Below are positions 28,701-37,052 of a stretch of DNA of 64,000 nt, piece after piece. Under the pieces are notes generated by a model. The model searched no databases. It was not told the DNA's origin and worked only from the letters and a program-made list of their open reading frames with translations. The stretch is from CAWBQO01 sp963790965 (GTDB lineage Bacteria > Bacteroidota > Rhodothermia > Rhodothermales > DASSAV01): the NCBI GenBank assembly GCA_963790965.1, contig CAWBQO010000006.1, positions 310,001-374,000 on the forward strand, read 5' to 3'. The stretch's first letter is position 1; each line of letters opens with the position of its first letter. Made by a program: the position numbers and the translations under genes.

Positions 28701-29330
28701 GTGAAGGCGCTCGGTGCGGTCAATGCGCTTGCGGTGGAGTCTTACAAGGAGCAGAAAGAACGACTGGACTTTCTGACCGCCCAGCAACAAGATCTGCAGG
28801 AGGCCGAGGCAACGCTGAAGAGCACGATCAGCGAAATCAACACGACGGCGGCCGCGCAGTTCATGACGACCTATGAACAGATTCGCAGCAACTTCATCCG
28901 ACTCTTTTCAGATCTTTTCGGTGAGGATGCCGGTGCCGACCTGCAGCTCGACGATGCGTCCGACCCGCTGGAATCGCCGGTTGAGATCATGGCGCGGCCG
29001 CGCGGCAAGCGGCCAAGCACGATTGCGCAACTATCCGGCGGCGAGAAAACGCTGACCGCGATCGCGCTGCTCTTCGCCATCTACCTCGTCAAGCCAAGCC
29101 CGTTTTGCATTCTCGACGAGGTAGACGCGCCGCTGGACGACGCCAACGTCCTGCGGTTCATGCACCTCATACGCGAGTTTTCCGACGGAACGCAGTTTAT
29201 CCTCGTCACCCACAACAAGCGCTCGATGGAACTCGCAGACCGCATGTACGGCATCACCATGCAGGAGCAGGGTGTCTCGCGCGTAGTAGGCGTCGAATTC
29301 GCCGGCCTGGCCGCTGAGGAGACCCCGTAA
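25767..29330 (+). CDS. smc: Chromosome segregation protein SMC
   Basis: A 1187-residue structural-maintenance-of-chromosomes ATPase. The head opens MYLSRLEIHGFKSFAERT with Walker A GPNGCGKSN (about residues 31-39). Two long Glu/Arg/Ala-rich coiled-coil arms (about 170-500 and 680-1010) flank the hinge (about 510-660, around SYDSFSDAVQFL). The C-terminal head has the signature QLSGGEKTLTA (about 1088) and Walker B CILDEVDAPLDDAN (about 1114). The ATG at 25767 is fixed by the conserved N terminus. No scpA or scpB is in the window. Confidence 0.97.
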   Translation: MYLSRLEIHGFKSFAERTVLDFGPGVTAIVGPNGCGKSNVVDAVRWVIGEQRARVLRSEKMDNVIFNGTARKKPLGMSEVLLTVENNRGVLPVEYTEVTLVRRLFRSGESEYLLNGVRCRLQDVQDLFMDTGMGAGAYSVIELKMVEEILSENAQDRRRLFEEAAGVTKYKLRRKQALGRLESTQADLVRLTDLTSEIDRQVRLLTRQAEKATRYRDLEERLRALELGLAEAEYARLTVQKEALDTELQSVRARLSQAEAASAEGEARAERLRFSLRDAETKAASEADRAGKQRERRLANEAETRLVAERLRAMERDRARLGQEAAQAEDRRRSLALTLEHVSLEAKDAEPAAVESSRAEAAARTEARAAEEAVTAARQALSAARTQEQEATDRATALRRKVDRLAARIDLLEREAGRQEAEGEAAEEHIAALEEAVRREGRQLDDARARQAMAGSGLAALNAQRQERRAALQSAQEKLRGLERRRDALAAEIRVLKSVVYSYDSFSDAVQFLASANPELRTVADLISTDAAFRPALDAALGALSSAIIVATEAEAAAAISRLKQEEKGQATFVILSRLVGGPAPAEAAQSRVPLPSGTRPLREIVRTAGTAYEPLADALVAGWALVERIDDFDATGWEAGSRIVDVTGAWMDRKGLRHDGSAVHAAPGTVDRMDRRAQLEAVAEENERLEKEAARQLETVGALQSEVAALDVEGAQRTLAETERAVVQAEKAQDRAQMALRSAADLLAGLDARLHAGRNEREAAAAERTDEERRLANLETDLAGRKEQREAAESLFAERDAALRRASTRVHETNVAAVEARNRFDNARREQERLARSLEDLEHQAQRREGAMTALTEAAESAGAEAEALGEAHAELVRAEAQVVEEAKEADAALGSARSEAEQAEGGLRSLRLQREEYQREEHRLALQLAGIETRMGDLAAQTEADFAVALSERRSSLPPDFMEAAARAEVQQIRGKVKALGAVNALAVESYKEQKERLDFLTAQQQDLQEAEATLKSTISEINTTAAAQFMTTYEQIRSNFIRLFSDLFGEDAGADLQLDDASDPLESPVEIMARPRGKRPSTIAQLSGGEKTLTAIALLFAIYLVKPSPFCILDEVDAPLDDANVLRFMHLIREFSDGTQFILVTHNKRSMELADRMYGITMQEQGVSRVVGVEFAGLAAEETP

Positions 29331-29935
29331 AAAGCCGGCGCGCAGAGTTTCAAGGATCCGGCGCAGAGACGCAGTGGATTTGAAGTTGCTATGGCCGGGC
29401 TTAATGCAGTCCTGAGCGCACCCCCTCCCCCGGAGCCTGTCCCGCCTGAGCGGGAGGGTACTCCCCCTGGAAGGCCCTGGAAGGGGGAGAGTTTGCGAGG
29501 GTTAGCGTACAGTTAGCTTTAACCGGCGCATAACAAGAAACTCCTCCCCTTTCAGGGAGCCTGTCCTAAGCGAAGCCGAAGGAAGGTGGCGCGAAGCGAC
29601 GGAGGGGTGCGGCTCAGGAAAAGCAGTGTTGCCCACCGGCGGAAGGGTGCGGCTCACCTCGGCAACTCAGCAACCGAGTGACCTGTGCTTGCACCACGCA
29701 AAAACCCCCTCCCCCCTTCGGGTACTCCCTCTGGAAGGGGGAGAGTTTGCGTCGGTTGGCGTTCGGGAATATGACCACCCGATCAGTACAGGAAATTCCT
29801 CCCCTCCCAGGGAGCCTGTCCTGGGCGAAGCCGTCGGCGGGCGGGAATGGGGTGCGGGCCGGAACCTGCTCCCCCCGAAGGGGGAACGTTGGCTTTTCTT
29901 CCGAGCCTCTGGCGCGGCGGCTTTTGGGCCGAGCG
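29331..29935. repeat. Intergenic cluster of GC-rich dispersed repeats
   Basis: 605 bases with no credible gene between smc and the NagB-LmbE gene, which converge on it. It contains at least two repeat modules. One, about 29415-29500, has the palindrome GTCCCGCCTGAGCGGGA and CTCCCCCTGGAAGG blocks. The other, about 29543-29625, includes CTTTCAGGGAGCCTGTCC and GAAGGAAGGTGGCGCGAAG. Both recur inverted at 38225-38410. A more diverged partial set lies at about 29700-29890. The repeats look noncoding; six-frame translations are Pro/Ser/Arg-rich nonsense. Confidence 0.8.
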
Positions 29936-31960
29936 CTACAGCTTCTCTGTCATAACGAAGGCTTCGGCGGCGTAAAATTCCGGCAGACCGAGCCGGTTGA
30001 GCGCCTCTGCCGTGTCGCGGTTACGGTCGCGCGCGCGCTGCCAGAACTCGCGCTCGTCGTAAGCACCGGGGTACATGGCGCGGTCCTTCTGACTTTCGTG
30101 CATGAAGATCGCCTCGATCTTGCGATCGAGATCCGCCTTCGAAAGCGGGATAAACACGTCGGCGCTGTGGATTTCCCATTCCTGCCATGCGCCGCGATAG
30201 AGCCAGACCTGCGGGGCCGCTTTGCGTCCCGCTGCCGGGGCAGCCTTCTTGCCATTGCCGGCCTTGACCTCCTCTTTCGCATCGCCGCCGTCGAGCGGGG
30301 GCTGCTTCAGGTCCTTGCCGTCGGCACCCTTGTAGCGTTCAAGCGCCTGCTGAATGGCGACGTAGCACATCCGGTGCGTGCCATGCGGGTCCGAGAGGTC
30401 GCCCGCCACAAAGATGTGCTCGGGCTGCAGATCGTTCAGAAGATCAAGTACCACCTGAATATCCGCCTCGCCGATGGGGTCCTTCTTGACCTGTCCGGTG
30501 CGGTAGAACGGCATATCGAGGAACCGAGCGCAGGAGTGGTGCAGGCCCATCACTTCAAGGCCGCCGATGGCCTCCGCGTAGCGCAAGTTGGCCTTAAGCG
30601 TCTGCACTTCGGGCAAGTCGATCTGGCCCGGCTTCTTGTTGTTCAAGAATTTCCAGATGCGCTCCTGCCGGTCCTTCAGCTTCGACAATGCCTCGCCTTC
30701 GACATCAAGCGCGTTAAAGGACAGATCGACAAACCGCAATTCGCGACGCACGTCCGAGTCGAAGACCGCAACGGAGCCGTTGGTCATGTACGCCACCGTC
30801 ACGTCATTCCCATTGGCGGAGAGCTTGTCGAGCATCCCGCCCATCGAGATCACATCGTCGTCCGGGTGCGGACTAAAAACGATGACTTTCTTCTTGCTGA
30901 TGATCTGATTGCGGTACATGATCCGCTGCCGCAGGTCTTCAAAGATGACGCGGCAAAGCTCGTCGACGCTGTCATAGGCGTAAACGAGATCATGGAGATG
31001 GTTGCGGAAGAAGTCGCCCTTCTCCAGCCGCAGGATTGCCTTCTGAATCTTCTCGGAGAGCCAGATGACGGCGCGCTTGGACATGGGCAGGTCCCACTCG
31101 ACGGGACGGACGAGCCAGGGCGTCTTCTCGCGCGTCAATTCGCCCGCGCCTGCGCGGTCCACGTAGAAGGTCGCGTTGCGGTGGAGTTGGAGGTAAGAGG
31201 CGGTCACGTCGCGGCTGGCCTCGTCCTCTACGGCGCGGCGCACGATGCGAGCCTTGTGCTCGCCGGTAGCCATCAGGATAATTTCGCGCGCGTCGAGGAT
31301 GGTGCCGATGCCCATCGTGATCGCCTCGCGCGGCACGTTCTCGTCGCCGAAGAAGTCGCCGGCGGCGTCCTTCCGGGTGATCTCGTCGAGAACGACCATG
31401 CGGGTGCGGGTCTCCGCGTCCGAACCAGGTTCGTTGAACCCGATGTGGCCGCTGCGCCCGATGCCGAGCATGAGCAGATCAATGCCGCCGGCTTTGCGAA
31501 TGTTGTGTTCGTAGGTGAGGCAGTAGCCCTCTACATCGTCGCGCGGAATGTCGCCGCGAGGGATGTTGATCTGCTTTCGGGGGATGTTGACGTGGTCGAA
31601 GAAGTTCTCGAACATGAACCGATGGTAGCTCTGCAGCGCCTGCGGATCCATCGGGTAATACTCGTCGAGGTTGAACGTGACGACGTTCGAAAAGTCGAGG
31701 CCCTCTTCGCGGTGCATCCGGATGAGATGCTGGTAGACGCCGATTGGCGTGGAGCCGGTAGGAAGGCCGAGGACCGCTTTCTTCCCGATGGCCTGGTATT
31801 CCTGGATCAGGTTGGCAATGCGCCGGGCGACCTGATAGGAGAGCTGGGACGGTTTGTCGAAGATGAGAACGGGAATGCGTTCGAGCTGCGTGCCCGCACC
31901 CGTATGGTCACTTCCACGCTCGATGGAACGAGGCTGTGTGAGTTCCCCCAGTGCTGCCAT
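29936..31960 (-). CDS. NagB-LmbE fusion: glucosamine-6-phosphate deaminase-like plus PIG-L deacetylase-like
   Basis: A 674-residue two-domain protein. The N-terminal half (about residues 20-290) is a NagB-like sugar-phosphate deaminase/isomerase domain: GLPTGSTPIGVYQHLI, NLDEYYPMD, LGIGRSGHIGFNEPG. The second half (about 350-560) is a PIG-L/LmbE deacetylase domain with FSPHPDDDVISMGG and GDLSDPHGTHRM, carrying the zinc ligands. The combination suggests coupled N-deacetylation and deamination of an amino-sugar phosphate, but the substrate is inferred. Fusions of this type occur in Bacteroidetes genomes annotated as nagB. It stands alone, facing smc. Confidence 0.93.
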   Translation of the reverse strand: MAALGELTQPRSIERGSDHTGAGTQLERIPVLIFDKPSQLSYQVARRIANLIQEYQAIGKKAVLGLPTGSTPIGVYQHLIRMHREEGLDFSNVVTFNLDEYYPMDPQALQSYHRFMFENFFDHVNIPRKQINIPRGDIPRDDVEGYCLTYEHNIRKAGGIDLLMLGIGRSGHIGFNEPGSDAETRTRMVVLDEITRKDAAGDFFGDENVPREAITMGIGTILDAREIILMATGEHKARIVRRAVEDEASRDVTASYLQLHRNATFYVDRAGAGELTREKTPWLVRPVEWDLPMSKRAVIWLSEKIQKAILRLEKGDFFRNHLHDLVYAYDSVDELCRVIFEDLRQRIMYRNQIISKKKVIVFSPHPDDDVISMGGMLDKLSANGNDVTVAYMTNGSVAVFDSDVRRELRFVDLSFNALDVEGEALSKLKDRQERIWKFLNNKKPGQIDLPEVQTLKANLRYAEAIGGLEVMGLHHSCARFLDMPFYRTGQVKKDPIGEADIQVVLDLLNDLQPEHIFVAGDLSDPHGTHRMCYVAIQQALERYKGADGKDLKQPPLDGGDAKEEVKAGNGKKAAPAAGRKAAPQVWLYRGAWQEWEIHSADVFIPLSKADLDRKIEAIFMHESQKDRAMYPGAYDEREFWQRARDRNRDTAEALNRLGLPEFYAAEAFVMTEKL

Positions 31961-32259
31961 GATGTTAAGTTCGCTTGAGAGGCGTGACGAAGAGCTGCCG
32001 CCGGCAAGGCAGTGGCGGAAGCTGGGAGTTGCTTGATACCCGGCTTCTGCTCACGTGTTCACGTGGGGAGCGCTTTTTCCTCATGGGAAGCGGTTTCATT
32101 GCCGGCCGGCAATCCGAGGGAATGACCTGTGAACCCATCCCGCAGGCCGCCCGTGAAGATTGCCGCGCGCGCCGGTTCGCCGCTGGGGCAAACGGGCAGG
32201 TGCCACTGGCACCAATCGGACACTGAGCAGGAAAATCGTCAGTGATAGCGGCGGCAGGC
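31961..32259. other. Intergenic region between the NagB-LmbE gene and tmRNA
   Basis: About 300 bases upstream of the NagB-LmbE start and downstream of the tmRNA terminator. Only short antisense-type open frames are present, none with family similarity I can see. It should contain the NagB-LmbE promoter, but I cannot assign hexamers with confidence. Confidence 0.5.
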
Positions 32260-32307
32260 AAAAAAGACAAGGCCCTAAGCGGCTGTTTTCGTTGCTGCTT
32301 AGGGCCT
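32260..32307 (-). terminator. Rho-independent terminator of tmRNA
   Basis: On the minus strand a perfect 12-pair stem (AAGGCCCTAAGC with GCTTAGGGCCTT around a 15-base loop) is followed by GTCTTTTTTG. It begins nine bases after the tmRNA 3' end. Confidence 0.93.
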
Positions 32308-32315
32308 TGCGCTTA

Positions 32316-32679
32316 GTGGAGATGCCGGGAGTCGAACCCGGGTCCGAATGGACATACGATGCAAACGTCTACATGCGTAGTCGGCCTACTTATACTCACC
32401 CACACCATCAGCCGGCCAACCAGGCCAGGCACGGGCAAAGGCTGATTGGATCTTGCCGCTTTGGTCCAGCCGGAACCTCTACGACCAGTCTACCTGAATT
32501 TGATGCCTCTACAACCCTCCGGTAGACGAGGGAGCTGAGAGACAGACAGCAGCTTTACGCCGCCATCGCGTACGAGTAATCGTTCGCAGTTGCAGTTTCC
32601 TGGCGATATTTACGAGCATACCAGGCAGCTCGACACGCAGTCTGCCGCACAAACCACCCGTCGAAGCCAGAACATCCCC
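32316..32679 (-). ncRNA. ssrA: Transfer-messenger RNA (tmRNA)
   Basis: About 364 nt, one-piece tmRNA for rescue of stalled ribosomes. The 5' end GGGGATG pairs with 3' CATCTCC, keeping the G3-U70 wobble that alanyl-tRNA synthetase recognises. The T arm reads GGACCCGGGTTCGACTCC. The tag frame is GCG AAC GAT TAC TCG TAC GCG ATG GCG GCG TAA, giving resume Ala and tag ANDYSYAMAA, ending in the expected Ala-Ala degron. The terminal CCA is not encoded (CTA follows the discriminator A). smpB is not in the window. Confidence 0.97.
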
Positions 32680-32747
32680 AATTTGTAAAAGAACACCCCA
32701 CGTCTTGCGGGACTCTTTAATACCTCATACAACACCTTCCGTTCCCA

Positions 32748-33226
32748 TCAACCGCCCATGCGCACGCGGTCATCCTCATAGATCTTTCCCGCCGGGAGGA
32801 GGTCTTGCCGTTCAAAGGCCCGCTCGAGCGCGGGCATGATGCCGCTCGCCACCCCCGGAACGAGATAAGGCATTTTTCCCCTCCCCCCGTGATGAACTCG
32901 CGGTAGGGATGGATGAAGAGGCGCACGTAGCGGTCCCCGACAGGTGCCGCCTCCAGATAAACCGTCACTTTGTACAGTCCCCAATTGTTCAGCGTCCGCT
33001 TGTCGGTTTGCACGGCACCGGGAGCCGCCTCATCAGAGATCGACCATCCGGCATCTACCAGCGCCGCCTCGATCCGGCTGAAGACGCTGTCGCGCGGCGC
33101 CGCCTCCTGCACTTCATAATCCTGGTAGAGCGGCACGAGTCGCGGCGAACAGCCGGCGAGAAGCCCCACAGCGGCCAGTAGCAGCGCCGCCGCAAAAACT
33201 ATTGCGTGCATCCAGGGTCGGTTCAT
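32748..33226 (-). pseudogene. Hypothetical lipoprotein, frameshifted in a homopolymer
   Basis: The ATG at 33226 starts a lipoprotein signal (MNRPWMHAIVFAAALLLAAV, then GLLAGC), Cys near residue 26. The mature part (VPLYQDYEVQ, SVFSRIEAALVDAGWSI, KRTLNNWGLYKVTVYLEAAP, YVRLFIHPYREFITGG) matches no family I can name. At about 32878-32892 the coding strand reads GGGGGGAGGGGAAAAA, and the sensible continuation (KMPYLVPGVASGIMPALERA through YEDDRVRMGG) is in another frame ending at 32748. Without the shift the protein runs into an Arg/Ser-rich tail to 32717. A homopolymer miscount or slippage is the simplest explanation. It lies downstream of a separate hairpin terminator and 68 bases upstream of tmRNA. 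Confidence 0.65.
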
Positions 33227-33285
33227 GGCAGGGAAAGGGCACGTTGACTTCTCCGGCAACGAAGGGCGCGCGGTCCGGTTCGCCA

Positions 33286-33331
33286 CAAAAAAGAACCGGG
33301 TGGACGCGCTCACCCAAACACGTCCACCCGG
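33286..33331 (-). terminator. Minus-strand rho-independent terminator with no gene directly upstream
   Basis: On the minus strand CCGGGTGGACG pairs with CGTCCACCCGG (11 perfect pairs, 14-base loop) and is followed by TTCTTTTTTG. The sequence from 33332 to 33560, which would be the end of the terminated transcript, has no convincing coding frame. It could end the transcript of the 33561-34211 gene or a small RNA. Confidence 0.75.
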
Positions 33332-33560
33332 CATCGCGGAGGCCTTCCGCGGAGCAGCATAAATACTGCACCGTATGAAGCTCCGAACAAGGAGGCGTCG
33401 CGAAGCTTCACTCTCCTTGACAGCAACCACTGTGCCAAACTACCTCCCGGCTGTAAAGCACCCAAATGGCCGCACGGAGGCGGACCTTCCGAAGCGAAGA
33501 GGCCGTTTGCGCGCAACCGTGTAGCGGCGGCGGATTGCGCCGTCTACTATAGCGGACCCT

Positions 33561-34211
33561 CTACGCATGCACGTTCAGCCGCGGCGCAGCGCCGGCGCGT
33601 TTGCTCTCGCGCTGCCGCTCGTAGGCCGTCGCCATAGACTCTCCCGAAGGCACCGGCGGGTTGACCACCCGTTCGAAGGTGTCCATCGCAGCCGTGTACG
33701 CGGCAGCGACTTCTATTAGAAAAAGCACGACCTCTGTGGGGTACTCCTTCGGAACCTCCTTTAGCCCTGCGGCTGTCGCGCCCTCGGCCGCGGCAGCCCG
33801 CACGCTGTCCGACAGCATGGCGAAGGCATCGGCGGTGGCGTTCGAAAGTCCTTCTCTGTCTTCGCTATCGCGAAACTGCGCCGCCGCCTTCTGCAGCGCG
33901 CCGCCGAGCGCGTCCACGGCGTCCGCGACTGCTTGCCGGTAATACGCGGCCGTCGGCAGCGTTTCAGCGGCGCGGTGAAGGCGGTCCCGCGCGGCGCGCT
34001 CGATCGCCGGCGTAGCGGAGCCGGCTCGGGTCACCGGACCGAGCATGGCCGCAGGGCCACCCTCGCGCAGCGGCGTAGCGCGGTAGCGATCGTCTTGCGC
34101 GTCGGCGCTGCCGGGCGGCATCTTTCCTGCCGGGTGCGCTTCTGCCCTGACTTCGCGCTGGGCTGGCTGGGGCGTCGCCCGGCCTTGCCCGGCGGCAGAT
34201 TGTACGTTCAT
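33561..34211 (-). CDS. Hypothetical Ala-rich protein
   Basis: A 216-residue protein I do not recognise. The N-terminal ~55 residues are low-complexity (Gln, Ala, Arg, Pro). The rest is predicted mostly alpha-helical and Ala-rich (YYRQAVADAVDALGGALQKA, NATADAFAMLSDSVRAAAAE, EYPTEVVLFLIEVAAAYTAA), with no signal peptide and no clear membrane helix. Codon usage matches the neighbours, which supports a real gene. It lies downstream of the LysM transglycosylase gene on the same strand, behind that gene's terminator, and upstream of a minus-strand terminator at 33286. Confidence 0.65.
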   Translation of the reverse strand: MNVQSAAGQGRATPQPAQREVRAEAHPAGKMPPGSADAQDDRYRATPLREGGPAAMLGPVTRAGSATPAIERAARDRLHRAAETLPTAAYYRQAVADAVDALGGALQKAAAQFRDSEDREGLSNATADAFAMLSDSVRAAAAEGATAAGLKEVPKEYPTEVVLFLIEVAAAYTAAMDTFERVVNPPVPSGESMATAYERQRESKRAGAAPRLNVHA

Positions 34212-34340
34212 CTTGTGCGTTCGCTCAAACCTGAAGCAACGGGAAGGGCAGCTACCGGAAAGAATCGACTGTTTTCGAGCGAACTAAAGCAAACTTCCGG
34301 CCGCGGAGCAAATTACATTTTTCTGCACGCACGCCTTGCA

Positions 34341-34377
34341 ACTAAAAAGGGACGCCTCCCTCTGGAAGCGTCCCTTT
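34341..34377 (-). terminator. Rho-independent terminator of the LysM transglycosylase gene
   Basis: On the minus strand AAAGGGACGCTTCC pairs with GGAGGCGTCCCTTT (one G-U pair) and runs into TTTTTAG. It lies 26 bases past the stop at 34403. Confidence 0.85.
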
Positions 34378-34402
34378 GCGAAGTCAATCGTGAAGACTTA
34401 TC

Positions 34403-36709
34403 TCAGGTGAAAATCGTAAGGCGCTGGCCCGAACGGATGGTGCTCGAACGAAGCTTGTTCCACTTCTTGATGTCCGAGATGCTGACGCCGTGCTTGGCGG
34501 CGATCGCGGAGAGCGTGTCTCCCCGGCGCACTTTGTAGATGATTTTGCTGCTGCCGGACGACGTGGCCGTGCTCGCCGGACCGCCGTTGGCGTAGATCGA
34601 CAAGGACTGGCCGACCATGATCTTCGACCCCGTAAGGTTGTTCCAACCCCTGAGGTCGCTGATGCTCACGCCGTGCCGGGCGGCAATCTTACCGAGCGAA
34701 TCGCCACGGCGCACCTTGTAAACCGTCCGGGTGGCTGCCGGCGCGCTGGACTCCGAGCGCGTACTTGATGCGCTGTACGAGGCCGTCCGCACCGGCGTGC
34801 CGTTCCCTTCCGAATAGATCTTGATCCGCTGCCCGGGCCGGATGGTCGTGGAGCGAAGGCTGTTCCAGCGCACGAGATCGCTCACGCTCACGCCGTTGCT
34901 CGACGCGATCTTCCCGAGCGAATCGCCACGGCGCACCTTGTAGGTAGTCGACGAGGAGCGGCTGCTGGAGGAAGTGGACGTGGAGGCGACCGTGCGCTGC
35001 GGGGCATCGCGGGGCGCTTCTACCGTCCCCTTGCGCGTTCCCTCGTACGTGAGCGAGGGCGTGCTCGCCGCTATGATAGGCCGCAACGAGCGCGGGCTGT
35101 ACTGTATCCGCACGGCCGCGTTGCCTGCGAGATCGAGCGGCTCCATGCTCACCATCTCCTGCCCGGGAATGGTAAGGCGCTGGTTGACGCGAATGATGTT
35201 GCCCCGCATGTTGTTGGCGCTCTTGATGTCGGACATCGAGACGCCATACCGCTGCGCGATCTTGCTGAGCGTGTCGCCCCGCTTGACGACGTGTTCGCCG
35301 GATACGCGGCGCTGCTTCGGCGGCGCGCTGCTGTAAGCCTGCGCGAACCGAGCATACGAGCCGACGGGCATCCGCAGATCGTATCCCGAGCGGGCGGCGG
35401 GGGTCGTTGCCTTGCGCAGCTCCGGATTGAGCGCCCGCAGCGTCGAAACGTCTACACCGGCGAGGTCGCCGATTTCGCTGAGGGGCGTCAGGCCCGGCAC
35501 CTTCGCGAGTTCGTACTCGTAGTGCGGCCCGGGCGCAACCGGCGGAAGGTCAAACGCGGAGGGGTTTGACGCGACGAGCGCGGCCGCGATGAACATTGGA
35601 ACGTAGTTGCGGGTCTCCTTGGGGATGTCGTTGTAGATGTCCCAGAAAGTCGCCGTGCGGCCGGTCCGGCGTTCGGCGCTGGCCATGGCTCGCTTGATGC
35701 GGGAAGGGCTGCAGTTATAGCCGGCAAGGGCGAGCTGCCAATCGCCGCCGAACATCTTGTGCAGGTCCTTGAGGTGGCGTGCGGCGGCGCGGGTAGCCTT
35801 CTCCGGGTCGAGGCGCTCGTCCACGTACGAATCCACGGTAAGGCCATAGGCGCGGCCGGTTGCCTGGATGAACTGCCACATGCCGCCCGCAGCGGCCCAG
35901 CTCTGCGCCGTCGGCACGAGGCCGCTCTCGATCATCGCGAGGTACTTCAACTCGTCCGGAACGCCTTCCTCGCGAAGGATTTGCTCGACCATCGGGAAAT
36001 ACGTCTCCGCGCGGGAGAGCCAGCGGAACAGGTGCCGGTCCGGCGAGCGCAGCAAGTAGGCGATGCTCGATTCGACCAGCCGGTTCATGGTCATCGGGAA
36101 GACGGTCTCGAGCGGCTGCAAGTTCGGGAAGTAAACGTCTTCGAGAAGGGGCGTTTCCACGTCGTTCAGAGCGGCGAAGATATCTGAGCGAAGCTCAAAG
36201 ATGTCGCCGGTCTGCACGTTCAGACTGTCGGAGGGGCCGTGACGCTGCTCGTATTCGCCAAGAACCGTGCGAAACAACTCGCGAAAGCGCTCCTGCCCAA
36301 CAACGCCGGGCTGACGGGCGAGGGTCGAGAGGTCGGTCATTGCAAGGTCGAGCACGGAGCGGGCCTGGTCTTCATCACCGGACGCTTCGGCCAACAGCAT
36401 TTCCGCCTGGTAGCCGTAGATGCGGCTGATGCGGCGGAGAATGTCGTCCTCGGTGAGCACCGTGCCGGCGGTAAAGTCCTCGCTTCCGTCGCCGCTGAGC
36501 ATGATGAGGAAAGGAACCTCGAAGTCGGCGTAGGGCAGCATTTCTGCCTCCATCGGAGCCGCGCGACTGAGGGTCCGCTGGGCCGGCTCGATGCTGATCG
36601 TTTTGCCGCGCCGGGCGTCGATGTGGTTGCGGCGCTGCTGTACGTTCTGCGCCTGCGCCGTGATGCTGAAGCACAAGAGCGCCGCAGCCAACATAATCAG
36701 TCTTTGCAC
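34403..36709 (-). CDS. Membrane-bound lytic transglycosylase with four LysM domains (MltD-like)
   Basis: About 768 residues from a GTG at 36709, preceded by GGAGAGGACACT; an ATG five codons later would also serve. A signal peptide (LIMLAAALLCFSITAQA) is followed by a long N-terminal region. The SLT domain has catalytic Glu in LAMIESGLVP (about residue 258), then AAGGMWQFIQATGRAYG and LALAGYNCSP. Four LysM modules follow, all with RGD(S/T)L and I(A/K) patterns: one from about residue 473, two closely similar ones in the 590-720 range, and the last ending in QRLTIFT. It cleaves peptidoglycan between MurNAc and GlcNAc in the periplasm. It resembles MltD but has more LysM copies than the two of E. 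coli MltD. Confidence 0.94.
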   Translation of the reverse strand: MQRLIMLAAALLCFSITAQAQNVQQRRNHIDARRGKTISIEPAQRTLSRAAPMEAEMLPYADFEVPFLIMLSGDGSEDFTAGTVLTEDDILRRISRIYGYQAEMLLAEASGDEDQARSVLDLAMTDLSTLARQPGVVGQERFRELFRTVLGEYEQRHGPSDSLNVQTGDIFELRSDIFAALNDVETPLLEDVYFPNLQPLETVFPMTMNRLVESSIAYLLRSPDRHLFRWLSRAETYFPMVEQILREEGVPDELKYLAMIESGLVPTAQSWAAAGGMWQFIQATGRAYGLTVDSYVDERLDPEKATRAAARHLKDLHKMFGGDWQLALAGYNCSPSRIKRAMASAERRTGRTATFWDIYNDIPKETRNYVPMFIAAALVASNPSAFDLPPVAPGPHYEYELAKVPGLTPLSEIGDLAGVDVSTLRALNPELRKATTPAARSGYDLRMPVGSYARFAQAYSSAPPKQRRVSGEHVVKRGDTLSKIAQRYGVSMSDIKSANNMRGNIIRVNQRLTIPGQEMVSMEPLDLAGNAAVRIQYSPRSLRPIIAASTPSLTYEGTRKGTVEAPRDAPQRTVASTSTSSSSRSSSTTYKVRRGDSLGKIASSNGVSVSDLVRWNSLRSTTIRPGQRIKIYSEGNGTPVRTASYSASSTRSESSAPAATRTVYKVRRGDSLGKIAARHGVSISDLRGWNNLTGSKIMVGQSLSIYANGGPASTATSSGSSKIIYKVRRGDTLSAIAAKHGVSISDIKKWNKLRSSTIRSGQRLTIFT

Positions 36710-37052
36710 AGTGTCCTCTCCGTAAGTGTTGGGTGCGTTTTTGAACAGTCCGGTGCGCAGGAGGAGGATGAATCGGCGACGGGTGACGACGCCTCCTCCC
36801 TGCCCGACCATCGGACCTAAAGTTAAACCTTAACTCCCGACGCCGAGTAAGCCGCGAGTCAATGCAGGAAGCTAAGTTACCTCATGCACTAAATGCAAGC
36901 GCCTGTAGCAAGGGAGTTACAATCTATACAATCGCAGATTGCCGAAAGAAGATCCCGAGGCAGAAGACTCCTGCATTTTCAGAGTTTATCGGCCGAAGTC
37001 GGTGCGCCTGAAGTCAATTGTGAAATCGGCAGGGAAGCGGGCGGGCCGGCGC
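36710..37052. other. Intergenic region upstream of the transglycosylase gene
   Basis: 343 bases with no gene I can support. It lies upstream of the transglycosylase start and downstream of the YhbY-like stop, so it should contain the transglycosylase promoter. AT-rich sequence at about 36880-36945 is a candidate, without clear hexamers. Confidence 0.5.

Noticed and set aside
29678..31978. 766-residue protein antisense to the NagB-LmbE gene
   Set aside because: Shadow frame over a well-supported two-domain enzyme; its N-terminal part is repeat DNA.
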